From positions 227,071 through 265,586 of the forward strand of contig NZ_AOJG01000041.1 in NCBI RefSeq assembly GCF_000337375.1: a stretch of DNA of 38,516 bases, in the 5' to 3' direction. The notes beneath the pieces were generated by a model. That model was not told the DNA's origin. It was given only the letters and a program-made list of their open reading frames with translations, and searched no databases. The DNA is from Halorubrum lipolyticum DSM 21995 (GTDB lineage: Archaea > Halobacteriota > Halobacteria > Halobacteriales > Haloferacaceae). A program made the translations under genes and the position numbers. Shown here in pieces: positions 7,651-15,234 of this stretch; position 1 is the stretch's first letter, and each line of letters starts with the position of its first letter.

Positions 7651-7830
7651 ATGTCAGGACAGCGATACAATCGATACGAGAAAGCACGGATCCTCGGCGC
7701 GCGAGCGCTGCAGGTGTCCTACGGGGCGCCCGTGCTGATCGAGACGGACCAGACGGAGCCGATCCTCGTCGCCGCCGAGGAGTACGACGCGGGGGCGCTT
7801 CCGTTCACCGTTCGGAGGGAATCCAACTAA
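7651..7830 (+). CDS. rpoK: DNA-directed RNA polymerase subunit K (Rpo6)
   Basis: A 59-aa gene that a 60-aa cut-off misses. The protein starts [19 protein letters not shown] and continues [13 protein letters not shown], the conserved core of the omega/RPB6/K family that clamps the polymerase large subunit. It lies between rpoN (3-bp gap) and eno, whose ATG shares the last base of the rpoK TAA stop. This is the usual halobacterial position. Confidence 0.95.
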   Translation: MSGQRYNRYEKARILGARALQVSYGAPVLIETDQTEPILVAAEEYDAGALPFTVRRESN

Positions 7831-9032
7831 TGACACGAATCACCAGCATCTCGCTGCGTCGCGTGCTCGACTCGCGCGGAAACCCCACCGTCGAGGCCGA
7901 CGTGCTCACCGAGTCCGGCGGCTTCGGCCGCGGGGCGGCCCCCAGCGGGGCCTCGACGGGCGAGTACGAGGCGATCGAACTGCCCGCGAACGAGTCCATC
8001 GCGAAGGCCCGCGAGCACGCGGTCCCTCGCCTCGAAGGCGTCTACGCCGGCGACCAGCGCGCCGTCGACAGCGCGCTGCGCGCCGCCGACGGCACGGACG
8101 ACTTCTCCGCGATCGGCGCCAACAGCGCGGTCGCCATCTCGATGGCGGCCGCGAAGGCCGCCGCCGACGTGCTCGGCGCGCCGCTCTACCAGCACCTCGG
8201 AGGCGCGTTCCGCGGCGAGAACTTCCCCGTTCCGCTCGGCAACGTCGTCGGCGGCGGGGAGCACGCCAAGGAGGCGACCCACATTCAGGAGTTCCTCGCG
8301 GCGCCCGTCGGCGCGCCCAGCGTCTCGGAGGCCGTCTTTGCGAACGCCGCGGTCCACGCGGCGGTCGCGGACGTGCTCGACGAGCGCGGCGTGCCGGCCG
8401 CGAAGGGCGACGAGGGCGCGTGGGCGCCCCCCATCTCGGACGCCGACGCGTTCGAGGTCGTCGACGAGGCGGTCGACCGCGTCGAAGACGACGTGGGCTT
8501 CGAGATCCGCTTCGGTCTCGACATGGCCGCAGCAGAGCTGTACGACGACGACAGCGAAGCGTACGTCTACGGCGACGAGACGAAGTCGACCGACGAGCAG
8601 GTGGAGTACGTCGCCGGCCTCGTCGACGAGTACGACCTCGCGTACGTCGAGGACCCGCTCGACGAGAACGATTACGAGGCGTTCGCGGAGCTGACCGACC
8701 GGGTCGGCGACCGGACGATGATCTGCGGCGACGACCTGTTCGTCACCAACGTCGAGCGGCTCCAGGAGGGGATCGACGTCGGCGCGGCCAACAGCATCCT
8801 CATCAAGCCGAACCAGATCGGGACGCTGTCGGACACGTTCGACGCGGTCGAACTCGCCGCCCGCAACGGCTACGAGACGGTCATCTCCCACCGTTCGGGC
8901 GAGACCGAGGACACCACCATCGCACACCTCGCCGTGGCGACCGACGCCGGGTTCATCAAGACCGGCACGGTCGGCGGCGAGCGCACCGCCAAGCTGAACG
9001 AACTGGTCCGCATCGCGGACGACGCGGTATGA
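7830..9032 (+). CDS. eno: Enolase (phosphopyruvate hydratase)
   Basis: The 400-aa product converts 2-phosphoglycerate to phosphoenolpyruvate in glycolysis and gluconeogenesis. The N-terminal [19 protein letters not shown], the [13 protein letters not shown] loop, the metal-site region [10 protein letters not shown], catalytic lysine region [11 protein letters not shown] and the signature [11 protein letters not shown] are all in order. The ATG overlaps the rpoK stop by one base. Enolase within this ribosomal/RNA polymerase operon is a known haloarchaeal arrangement. The preceding glycolytic enzyme, phosphoglycerate mutase, is also in the window (29.0 kb) but not in this operon. Confidence 0.97.
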   Translation: MTRITSISLRRVLDSRGNPTVEADVLTESGGFGRGAAPSGASTGEYEAIELPANESIAKAREHAVPRLEGVYAGDQRAVDSALRAADGTDDFSAIGANSAVAISMAAAKAAADVLGAPLYQHLGGAFRGENFPVPLGNVVGGGEHAKEATHIQEFLAAPVGAPSVSEAVFANAAVHAAVADVLDERGVPAAKGDEGAWAPPISDADAFEVVDEAVDRVEDDVGFEIRFGLDMAAAELYDDDSEAYVYGDETKSTDEQVEYVAGLVDEYDLAYVEDPLDENDYEAFAELTDRVGDRTMICGDDLFVTNVERLQEGIDVGAANSILIKPNQIGTLSDTFDAVELAARNGYETVISHRSGETEDTTIAHLAVATDAGFIKTGTVGGERTAKLNELVRIADDAV

Positions 9033-9048
9033 CGGACCGACACCACGC

Positions 9049-9891
9049 ATGAGCGAAGACAACGACGCGGTCGAACTCGACGACGACGCGGAGACCGAGG
9101 CGGTCGACGCGGCGGTCGAGGAGGAGGCCGACACGACCGAGGAACCGACCGCCGACGCGGCCGCCGATGAGGCGTCCGCCGACGCCGAAACCGAGGCACC
9201 CGCCGACGCCGAGAGCGCGGCCGCCGACGCGGCCGCGGAGGAGACGACGGACGACGCCGCGGACGAGGAGGACGCCTCCCCGTTCGACGACGACGTCATG
9301 CCCGACGACGACGTCGACCTGCTGATCCCCGTCGAGGACTACCTCTCCGCCGGTGTCCACATCGGGACCCAGCAGAAGACGAAGGACATGGAGCGGTTCA
9401 TCCACCGCGTTCGCGACGACGGCCTGTACGTGCTCGACGTGAGCACGACGGACCAGCGGATCCGCACCGCCGCGGACTTCCTCGCGAACTACGACCCCGA
9501 GCAGATCCTCGTCACGTCCTCGCGGCAGTACGGCCGGTTCCCGGCCGAGAAGTTCGCGGACGCCATCGGCGCCCGCGCCCGCACGGGACGCTTCATCCCC
9601 GGCACGCTGACGAACCCCGACTACGCCGGCTACATCGAGCCGGACGTCGTCGTGGTCACTGACCCCATCGGCGACGCGCAGGCCGTCAAGGAGGCAATCA
9701 CCGTCGGTATCCCGGTGATCGCGATGTGCGACTCCAACAACCAGCTGTCGAACGTCGACCTCGTCATCCCGACGAACAACAAGGGCCGACGCGCGCTGTC
9801 GGTCGTCTACTGGCTCCTCGCCAACGAGACGCTTGACCGCCGCGGCGCCGACACCGTGTTCGCCCTCGACGACTTCGAGGACGAACTGTAG
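9049..9891 (+). CDS. rps2: 30S ribosomal protein uS2 with long acidic N-terminal extension
   Basis: The 280-aa product is uS2. The conserved domain starts near residue 87 ([18 protein letters not shown]) and includes [12 protein letters not shown] and the nucleotide-like [15 protein letters not shown] stretch. Before it lies an extension of about 85 residues made almost only of Ala, Asp, Glu and Thr, longer than in non-halophiles and probably disordered. It follows eno by 16 bp and is the last gene of the plus-strand operon; the next two genes are convergent to it. Confidence 0.96.
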   Translation: MSEDNDAVELDDDAETEAVDAAVEEEADTTEEPTADAAADEASADAETEAPADAESAAADAAAEETTDDAADEEDASPFDDDVMPDDDVDLLIPVEDYLSAGVHIGTQQKTKDMERFIHRVRDDGLYVLDVSTTDQRIRTAADFLANYDPEQILVTSSRQYGRFPAEKFADAIGARARTGRFIPGTLTNPDYAGYIEPDVVVVTDPIGDAQAVKEAITVGIPVIAMCDSNNQLSNVDLVIPTNNKGRRALSVVYWLLANETLDRRGADTVFALDDFEDEL

Positions 9892-9991
9892 GCCGTTTCG
9901 ACGTCGAGTTCGACTTTTCGCAAACGCTCTGATTGGTCCCGAGCGGCGGCGATCGCGCGAGATCGGCTCGAAAACGGACCGCGGCTACTGC

Positions 9992-10351
9992 CTACAACAG
10001 ATCGATCGTCAGCGGGTAGCTCCACACCTCGCCGTCGGCCGCCTTCACCGCGGCGATGACGACGAACACGAGGTCGATGAGGCCGAGCAGCGGGAGCAGC
10101 AGAATCCCGATCCCGACGAGGATCAGGATTCCGGCGATAATCGAGTAGATCGTGAGCCAGATCTGCCAGTTGATCGCTTTGCGCGCGTTCGACTTCACGA
10201 ACTCGTCGTCGGTGACGAGAAGGACCACGAGCGGCCCGATCAGCCACGTGAACAGCGCGAGAATATGCGTGATGGCCGCCATGGAGGTGTTTCCGTCGGT
10301 GTGACCGTCGCCTGCCGCGCCGGCGTCCGTCGTCTCCGGTGTGGAGGACAT
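9992..10351 (-). CDS. DUF4870 (Tic20-like) membrane protein
   Basis: The 119-aa product has a polar N-terminal tail, then the DUF4870 pattern: a first helix (about 27-46), the conserved linker DDEFVKSNARKAINWQ, and further hydrophobic helices to residue about 106. Members are small multi-pass membrane proteins of unknown function with resemblance to Tic20. A TTAACTACC box at 10372-10380 lies about 25 bp before the ATG, predicting a leaderless transcript. It ends convergently about 100 bp from rps2. Confidence 0.85.
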   Translation of the reverse strand: MSSTPETTDAGAAGDGHTDGNTSMAAITHILALFTWLIGPLVVLLVTDDEFVKSNARKAINWQIWLTIYSIIAGILILVGIGILLLPLLGLIDLVFVVIAAVKAADGEVWSYPLTIDLL

Positions 10352-10371
10352 GGGGCCGAGATCCGGCGCCC

Positions 10372-10380
10372 GGTAGTTAA
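10372..10380 (-). promoter_or_regulatory. TATA box of the DUF4870 gene
   Basis: TTAACTACC on the minus strand, centred about 25 bp upstream of the ATG at 10351, in the 45-bp gap after the MscS gene. Confidence 0.45.
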
Positions 10381-10396
10381 TTGTTTTCGCAGCTCT

Positions 10397-10999
10397 CTAC
10401 GCAGCCGGCGTCGATTCGCCGTCCGCGTCGTCCGCGTCTGTGTCGCCCGCGTCCTCTTCCGCCTCCGGTACGTCGTGGGTCCATCGAGACTCGATCTCCC
10501 GGTTCGCCAGCACGACCCGATCGCCGGCGTCCGTGTCGATTCTAGTCTTCCGGAGCTCGATGGCGGCAACCGTTCCGGTCACGCCCTTCGCCTCGACGCG
10601 GTACCCCGGGTTGAAGTCGGGGTCGCGGAGGAGGTAGACGCCCGCCACCGTGTCCTCGATCATCTCGGAGAGCGCGTAGGAGACGCCGAGCGCGATGAAG
10701 CCGACGGCGGTGCCCAGACTCGCCGCGATGTCGCCCATGCCGAGGATCTTGAGGAACGTCAGCGCGACGCCGAACCACAGGAAGATCGCCGCGAGCGTGA
10801 CGAGGAGGTCGCCAACGAGCTCGCGGTCGCCGACGTAGAGCCGGTTGATCGAGGTTCGAACCAGAGAGAGCACGATTCGCACGGTCACGTACGCCAGCGC
10901 GAGGAAGACCAGCCCCGAGAGCAGCCGCGGTATCGCGACGGCCACGCCGTCGACGAAGTTCGCGATCGACCGCGTCAGAAGCGACGGGAGCGTCGTCAT
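10397..10999 (-). CDS. Small MscS-family mechanosensitive channel
   Basis: The 200-aa product is a compact MscS-type channel. It has three membrane helices (about 25-47, 64-84 and 88-112), the last being the Gly/Ala-rich pore-type helix, then the beta domain (DPDFNPGYRVEAKGVTGTV, ending VVLANREIESR) and an acidic C-terminal tail. It lacks the large alpha/beta vestibule of E. coli MscS (286 aa). MscS channels release solutes on hypo-osmotic shock. The frame is open much further upstream (to 11644), but that part lies across the TnpB element and is not MscS-like; the ATG at 10999 follows a CTTTTCGG box by about 27 bp. Confidence 0.88.
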   Translation of the reverse strand: MTTLPSLLTRSIANFVDGVAVAIPRLLSGLVFLALAYVTVRIVLSLVRTSINRLYVGDRELVGDLLVTLAAIFLWFGVALTFLKILGMGDIAASLGTAVGFIALGVSYALSEMIEDTVAGVYLLRDPDFNPGYRVEAKGVTGTVAAIELRKTRIDTDAGDRVVLANREIESRWTHDVPEAEEDAGDTDADDADGESTPAA

Positions 11000-11134
11000 G
11001 GCGCGCACGACGGGGGCCGATACCGAAAAGCTGGCGGGGTCGGAGGGGCTTGCCGCTCCGAATACTCCTCTGCTCGCCCCGCCCACAAGCGCAACGCCTG
11101 TGAGCACGCGGAGAGAGGGAGTTCGTGTCACCTT

Positions 11135-11154
11135 CTCCGCCCTAAAAGGCAGAG
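11135..11154 (-). repeat. Hairpin near the tnpB-distal end of the element
   Basis: CTCCGCC and GGCAGAG pair over seven positions (one G-T) around the loop CTAAAA, about 30 bp past the tnpB stop. Position and form match the subterminal hairpin and omega-RNA end region of IS200/IS605 elements. If so, the guide segment would be copied from chromosomal DNA just left of this point. Confidence 0.45.
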
Positions 11155-11184
11155 CTTGTCGGTGGACTCCCGTTCTGGCCGACC

Positions 11185-12399
11185 CTACTGGGTGGCAGGC
11201 GAGTAGCCGCCGTTCACGTTCAGCGTCCCCGACTTTAGGGCGAGGTGAGTGATCGCCCCTCCGTGCGGAGACTTTTGCCCCGCACGGAGTAGTCGAAACC
11301 CGATGTTCTTCGCCGCGTTGTAATCCGCGTTGACCTCGTACCCACACTTCTGGCAACAGAACCGCGTTTGCGACGGACGATTCTCGTCCAGCGTCGTCCC
11401 GCACTTCGAGCACCGTTTGGACGTGTACGCCGGGTCTACCTGCATGGCGTCGATGTCTTCCGCTTCGGCCTTGTATGCGGTATAGTCGTACAAGCGGCGG
11501 AATGCCCACGCATGGAACTTCTTTGCGCCCGGCATCCGATCGCGGATGCCCGTCAACTCCTCGAACGCTATCTTGTCGCACCCGTGTGCGACCGCCTCTT
11601 GGACGATGGCTTTCGAGATTCGGTGGAGGTAATCCTCTACCCACCGCGTCTCTCGGTTGCCCATCTGATCAATAGTTCGATGGGCCGACTCCGTACCCGT
11701 CCGTTGCAGGTCGCCGCGCACGCGCTCGTGCTCCCGGCGACGGTGGGCGAGGTAGTCGCCGCTCCAGAACTGTCCGGTCGACGTGACGGCTATCTGTTCG
11801 ATACCGAGGTCCACGCCGAGGACTGTGCTGTTCTCGGCGTCGCCTTGGTCCGGTATCTCGGACTCCACGTCGGCCTTCGTTCCGATGTGGAGGAAAAAGG
11901 TGTCCGTCGCGTCGCGGTACTGAAGCGTCGCACCCGTGAGTTCGTACTCGTCGTTGCGGAGGTACTTGGTGTGCGGGTTGTCTCCCTCCGGCGGGAGGAC
12001 GTATTCGGCTTCGATACGTCCGTTCACCGTGGAGAGGGACACGTGATCATCGTGGAACGTCGCACTCCGTTTGTCGTACCGGATAGAGGGCGTCGTGAAG
12101 TGTGGTTGTGACGCCTTCTTGCCGCGCTTCCACCGAGCGACGACGCCCTTGATGGCTTCGGCGGCCTTGCTGCGTGCAGATTGAACGAGATTTGCTTGGA
12201 GGCGCGTCTGTTCGCGCACGTCCGAGTACGTTCGGTCATGAAGCTTGGTCTTGGAGGTGGGCTTGTAGTCGTCTTTCCATGCGTCTTTGACGACGTAGTT
12301 ACACGCCCACAGATACTCCTCGATGGTTTCGTGGAGGAGAGTCGCGTCGCTGTCGTCTACGTCGAGTTTGACGACGACCGTGCGACGCACCTCCGCCAT
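11185..12399 (-). CDS. tnpB: RNA-guided endonuclease TnpB (IS200/IS605 family)
   Basis: The 404-aa product looks intact. The RuvC-like active site is complete: Asp197 (LGVDLGIEQIA), Glu280 (IAFEELTGIR) and Asp359 (NADYNAAKNI). A zinc ribbon, Cys330-x2-Cys333 and Cys349-x2-Cys352, sits between the last two. TnpB proteins are nucleases guided by an RNA made from the end of their own element and are ancestral to Cas12. The ATG at 12399 lies about 27 bp from a TTATTATAAA box, so expression from its own promoter is likely. GC content and style are less extreme than in the flanking core genes, in line with mobility. Confidence 0.93.
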   Translation of the reverse strand: MAEVRRTVVVKLDVDDSDATLLHETIEEYLWACNYVVKDAWKDDYKPTSKTKLHDRTYSDVREQTRLQANLVQSARSKAAEAIKGVVARWKRGKKASQPHFTTPSIRYDKRSATFHDDHVSLSTVNGRIEAEYVLPPEGDNPHTKYLRNDEYELTGATLQYRDATDTFFLHIGTKADVESEIPDQGDAENSTVLGVDLGIEQIAVTSTGQFWSGDYLAHRRREHERVRGDLQRTGTESAHRTIDQMGNRETRWVEDYLHRISKAIVQEAVAHGCDKIAFEELTGIRDRMPGAKKFHAWAFRRLYDYTAYKAEAEDIDAMQVDPAYTSKRCSKCGTTLDENRPSQTRFCCQKCGYEVNADYNAAKNIGFRLLRAGQKSPHGGAITHLALKSGTLNVNGGYSPATQ

Positions 12400-12421
12400 A
12401 TTTCATATGTAGTGAAGTAGA

Positions 12422-12431
12422 TTTATAATAA
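12422..12431 (-). promoter_or_regulatory. AT-rich promoter of tnpB, also readable towards mvk
   Basis: TTTATAATAA forms a TATA box on both strands. On the minus strand it is centred about 27 bp before the tnpB ATG. On the plus strand it would start RNA near 12455, giving a leader of about 80 nt for mvk, so the element may supply a promoter to mvk. Confidence 0.5.
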
Positions 12432-12498
12432 TTCTGCTCGTAGTGGGGAGTATGTCAGCAACCGAGAGTAGCGTAGATTCGCACCGTGTCACGTTCCT

Positions 12499-12518
12499 CC
12501 CCGCCGTGAACGTCGGGG
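12499..12518. repeat. Hairpin at the tnpB-proximal end, next to mvk
   Basis: CCCCGCCG and CGTCGGGG pair (one internal mismatch) around TGAA. It resembles the GC-rich hairpins found at ends of haloarchaeal TnpB elements and ends 18 bp before the mvk ATG. Confidence 0.45.
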
Positions 12519-12536
12519 TTTCCCATTTGTAAAAAG

Positions 12537-13553
12537 ATGACCGTCTGTGAAGCGCCGGGGAAGGTGTACCTCTTCGGCGAACACGCCGTCGTCTACGGCG
12601 AGCCCGCCGTGCCGGCGGCGATCGAGCGACGCGCCACCGTGACCGCCGAACCCCGGGAGGACGACCACGTCCGCGTCGAGGCCGAGGACCTCTCGCTCGA
12701 CGGGTTCACGGTGGAGTACTCCGGCGGAACCGGGGACCGCCCCGACGTGGACGTGCCGACCCCGCTGGTCGAGGCCGCGATGGGGTACGTCGACGCCGCG
12801 GTCGAGCAGGCGCGGGACGCGGCGGACGCCCCCGACGCCGGCTTCGACATCACCGTCGAGAGCGACATCCCGCTCGGGGCCGGGCTCGGCTCCTCCGCGG
12901 CCGTCGTGGTCGCGGGGATCGACGCCGCAACGCGCGCGCTGGGCGATCCCCTCGACCGCCGGGAGCTGGCCGACCGCGCGTACCGCGCCGAACACGAGGT
13001 GCAGGACGGACAGGCCTCGCGCGCCGACACGTTCTGCTCGACGATGGGCGGCGCGGTCCGCGTCGAGGGCGACGACTGCGAGCCGATCGCGGCGCCGAAC
13101 CTCCCGTTCGTCGTCGGCTTCGACGGCGGCGCCGGCGACACCGGCGAGCTCGTGGCCGGCGTCGGTGAGCTGCGCGAGGAGTACGGGTTCGCGGCCGACA
13201 CCGTCGGGTCGGTCGGCGACCTGGTCCGGACCGGTGAGACCCTGCTCGCCGACGCCGCCCCCGAGGAAGAGACGTCGCCGGAGCTGCTCGCGGAGCTGGG
13301 CGAGCTGATGGACTTCAACCACGGCCTCCTTGCCGCGCTCGGCGTCTCCGCCCGCTCGCTCGACGCGATGGTGTGGGCCGCCCGCGACGCGGGCGCGCAC
13401 GGCGCGAAGCTCACCGGCGCGGGCGGCGGCGGCTGCATCGTCGCGCTCGACGCGAGCGACGCGACCGAGACCGCGCTCTCCTTCACGCAGGGCTGTGAGG
13501 AGGCGTTCCGCGCGGAGCTGGCGACCGAGGGCGTTCGGGTGGTTGAGCCGTGA
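12537..13553 (+). CDS. mvk: Mevalonate kinase
   Basis: The 338-aa product phosphorylates mevalonate to 5-phosphomevalonate, an early step in isoprenoid (archaeal lipid) synthesis. It is a GHMP kinase: N-terminal APGKVYLFGEHAVVYGEPA, the ATP loop IPLGAGLGSSAAVVVAG, and the C-terminal KLTGAGGGGCIVAL motif. Its GTG-started neighbour ipk overlaps the stop (GTGA), so the two are coupled. The TnpB element ends about 18 bp upstream of the ATG, where a leaderless promoter would be expected, so the present promoter may be inside the element. Confidence 0.96.
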   Translation: MTVCEAPGKVYLFGEHAVVYGEPAVPAAIERRATVTAEPREDDHVRVEAEDLSLDGFTVEYSGGTGDRPDVDVPTPLVEAAMGYVDAAVEQARDAADAPDAGFDITVESDIPLGAGLGSSAAVVVAGIDAATRALGDPLDRRELADRAYRAEHEVQDGQASRADTFCSTMGGAVRVEGDDCEPIAAPNLPFVVGFDGGAGDTGELVAGVGELREEYGFAADTVGSVGDLVRTGETLLADAAPEEETSPELLAELGELMDFNHGLLAALGVSARSLDAMVWAARDAGAHGAKLTGAGGGGCIVALDASDATETALSFTQGCEEAFRAELATEGVRVVEP

Positions 13554-14341
13554 CGGGAGACGGCACTGGTCCGGGCTCCGACGCGGACCCCCCGATCGTG
13601 CTCAAGCTCGGGGGGAGCCTGATCACGGAGAAGGACCGTCCCGAGACGCTCGACGGTGACGCCCTCGACGCGGCCTGCGACGCGGTCGCGGGCGCGCTCG
13701 CCGACGGCGCGGTCGAGCGGCTCGTCGTCGTCCACGGCGGCGGGAGCTTCGGCCACCACCACGCCAGCGAACACGGCGTGTCGACGACCACGGGAACCGA
13801 CGACGCCGTCGCGGTGACGGACATCCACGGCGCGATGGCCGAACTGAATCGGGCGGTCCTCGACCGGCTGCAGGAGCGGGGCGTCCCCGCCGTACCGGTC
13901 CATCCGCTCTCGCTCTCGGCCCGCCCGGACGGGGTCGACGGCGACCTCGACCTCCCGCTCTCCTCGACCGTGACGCTGCTCGGCGAGGGGTTCGTCCCCG
14001 TGCTCCACGGCGACGGCGTCGCGACCGCCGGCGAGGGGGTCACCGTCGTCTCCGGGGACGAGCTTGTGGTCGAACTCGCCGTCGGGCTCGGCGCGCGGCG
14101 GGTCGGCGTCTGCTCGACGGTCCCGGGCGTCCTCGACGGCGACGGCGCGGTGCTCCCGTCGATCGACTCGTTCGAGTCGGTCGCCGACGCGCTGGGCGCG
14201 AGCGACGCGACCGATGTGTCGGGCGGGATGGCCGCGAAGGTCCGGGAGCTACTGGCGCTCGACGCGCCCGCGTACGTGTTCGGCGCCGCGGGGCTGGCGC
14301 CGTTCCTGCGCGGCGAGGACGCCGGGACGCGGATCGACTAG
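13550..14341 (+). CDS. ipk: Isopentenyl phosphate kinase
   Basis: The 263-aa product is an amino-acid-kinase-fold enzyme that converts isopentenyl phosphate to isopentenyl diphosphate. In haloarchaea it works with mevalonate kinase and a phosphomevalonate decarboxylase in the archaeal mevalonate route. Motifs are VLKLGGSLITEKD near the N-terminus and HGGGSFGHHHA, which holds the His that separates IPK from other kinases of this fold. The start codon is GTG, four bases inside mvk. It ends convergently with the receiver-PAS gene; the two stop codons share bases. Confidence 0.94.
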   Translation: MTGDGTGPGSDADPPIVLKLGGSLITEKDRPETLDGDALDAACDAVAGALADGAVERLVVVHGGGSFGHHHASEHGVSTTTGTDDAVAVTDIHGAMAELNRAVLDRLQERGVPAVPVHPLSLSARPDGVDGDLDLPLSSTVTLLGEGFVPVLHGDGVATAGEGVTVVSGDELVVELAVGLGARRVGVCSTVPGVLDGDGAVLPSIDSFESVADALGASDATDVSGGMAAKVRELLALDAPAYVFGAAGLAPFLRGEDAGTRID

Positions 14342-15105
14342 GCCGGGCCGTCTCCGACCGGTTCGGCCCCGCGGACGATACACACGTGGCCCCCGTCGGT
14401 CGTGTGGGTGAGCACGAGCCGCTCGCGCACCCGTCCGCCGTCGACGCAGTCGACCGTCGCCTCCCCGGTCCAGTATCCCTCCTCGGTCACGATCGGCAGG
14501 ATCTCGTCGGTGAACCGCTCGATCTCGTCCTCGGGGTAGAACCGCTTCCAGTGCGTCCCGACCAGCGTCTCACGGTCGATCCCGTACACCGAGGCGTACG
14601 CCTCGTTGGCGAAGAGGTAGGTCCCCTCGGCGCCGAGGATTCCGATCGGCTCGCTGGCGGCCTCCAGCGCGGCGATGCTGCGTTCGACCTGTCGGCCGAG
14701 CCGATAGCGATCGACCGCGTTGCGGAGCCGGTTGACGAGCATCTCGAACTGGTCGGCGCCGCTCCCCTTCTGGAGGTAGTCGGTGACCCCGGCCGAGATC
14801 GCCTCGCTGGCGACCTCCTCGCTCCCCTTCCCGGTGAAGAGGACGAAGGGGAACTCGGGAGCGACCTCGCGGACGCGTTCGAGGAAGTCGATGCCGGTCC
14901 CGTCGGGGAGGTCGTAATCGCAGACGACGGCGTCGAACGCGTCCTCGTCGAACCGCTCCGTGGCCGCCGCCACCGTTCGGACGGCCTCGTGGTCGATATC
15001 TCGGTCGAGGCGATCGATATACGTCGCGGTGAGGTCGGCGAACGCGGGGTCGTCTTCGACGTGGAGCAGCCGGGTCGTCGCCGTCGGCTCCGTCCCGTCG
15101 TGCAT
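14338..15105 (-). CDS. Receiver-PAS domain response regulator
   Basis: The 255-aa product has an N-terminal receiver domain (about residues 11-130): acidic pocket Glu17-Asp18-Asp19, phospho-acceptor Asp63 in VCDYDLPDG, and the Thr/Lys switch residues in VLFTGKGSEE. A PAS domain follows (about 145-250: EPIGILGAEGTYLFANEAY). No histidine kinase or DNA-binding domain is present, so the output is unknown; the arrangement is common in haloarchaea, where such proteins talk to separate kinases. The ATG at 15105 sits about 27 bp from a GTGCTTATGG box. It is divergent from mrp. Confidence 0.9.
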   Translation of the reverse strand: MHDGTEPTATTRLLHVEDDPAFADLTATYIDRLDRDIDHEAVRTVAAATERFDEDAFDAVVCDYDLPDGTGIDFLERVREVAPEFPFVLFTGKGSEEVASEAISAGVTDYLQKGSGADQFEMLVNRLRNAVDRYRLGRQVERSIAALEAASEPIGILGAEGTYLFANEAYASVYGIDRETLVGTHWKRFYPEDEIERFTDEILPIVTEEGYWTGEATVDCVDGGRVRERLVLTHTTDGGHVCIVRGAEPVGDGPA

Positions 15106-15126
15106 ATCGGAACGCGACTCCGTCAC

Positions 15127-15136
15127 ACCATAAGCA
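15127..15136 (-). promoter_or_regulatory. TATA box of the receiver-PAS gene
   Basis: GTGCTTATGG on the minus strand, about 27 bp before the ATG at 15105; predicts a leaderless mRNA. Confidence 0.5.
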
Positions 15137-15203
15137 CTTCGAGGATCGGAACCGACTGGGAGCGTGACCCCCGGACGGCGACGCTCTCGGGTCCGTACAG
15201 AAC

Positions 15204-15210
15204 CCTTATT
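15204..15210 (+). promoter_or_regulatory. TATA box of mrp
   Basis: CCTTATT centred about 28 bp before the ATG at 15235; predicts a leaderless mRNA. Confidence 0.55.
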
Positions 15211-15234
15211 CGACCCACGACCGTCCCTTCGGAC

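Larger units (their letters stand above)
11135..12518 (-). mobile_element. TnpB-only IS200/IS605-type (IS1341-like) element, provisional ends
   Basis: A single tnpB gene with flanking hairpins and no tnpA transposase. Provisional ends are the hairpin at 11135-11154 (downstream of tnpB) and the hairpin at 12499-12518 (upstream of tnpB). As usual for this family no terminal inverted repeats or target duplications are expected, so the exact ends cannot be set from one copy. It separates mscS from mvk and its upstream end lies about 18 bp from the mvk start codon. Without tnpA the element depends on a transposase supplied elsewhere. Confidence 0.75.

Noticed and set aside
7827-9299. 490-aa open frame on the minus strand across enolase and rps2
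   Set aside because: It mirrors two certain genes, has a repetitive Ala/Ser/Val and Val/Arg/Asp composition, and arises from GC-rich codon bias.
11000-11644. Upstream extension of the MscS frame by about 215 codons
   Set aside because: The extension crosses the TnpB element in another frame and has no channel features; a TATA box precedes the ATG at 10999.
11185-12399. A Cas12-type CRISPR effector
   Set aside because: The protein is TnpB-sized (404 aa) and no CRISPR repeats or cas genes are present anywhere in the window.
14386-15234. Upstream extension of the Mrp frame
   Set aside because: It is antisense to the receiver-PAS gene; the ATG at 15235 has a TATA box at the leaderless distance and starts the DUF59 domain.
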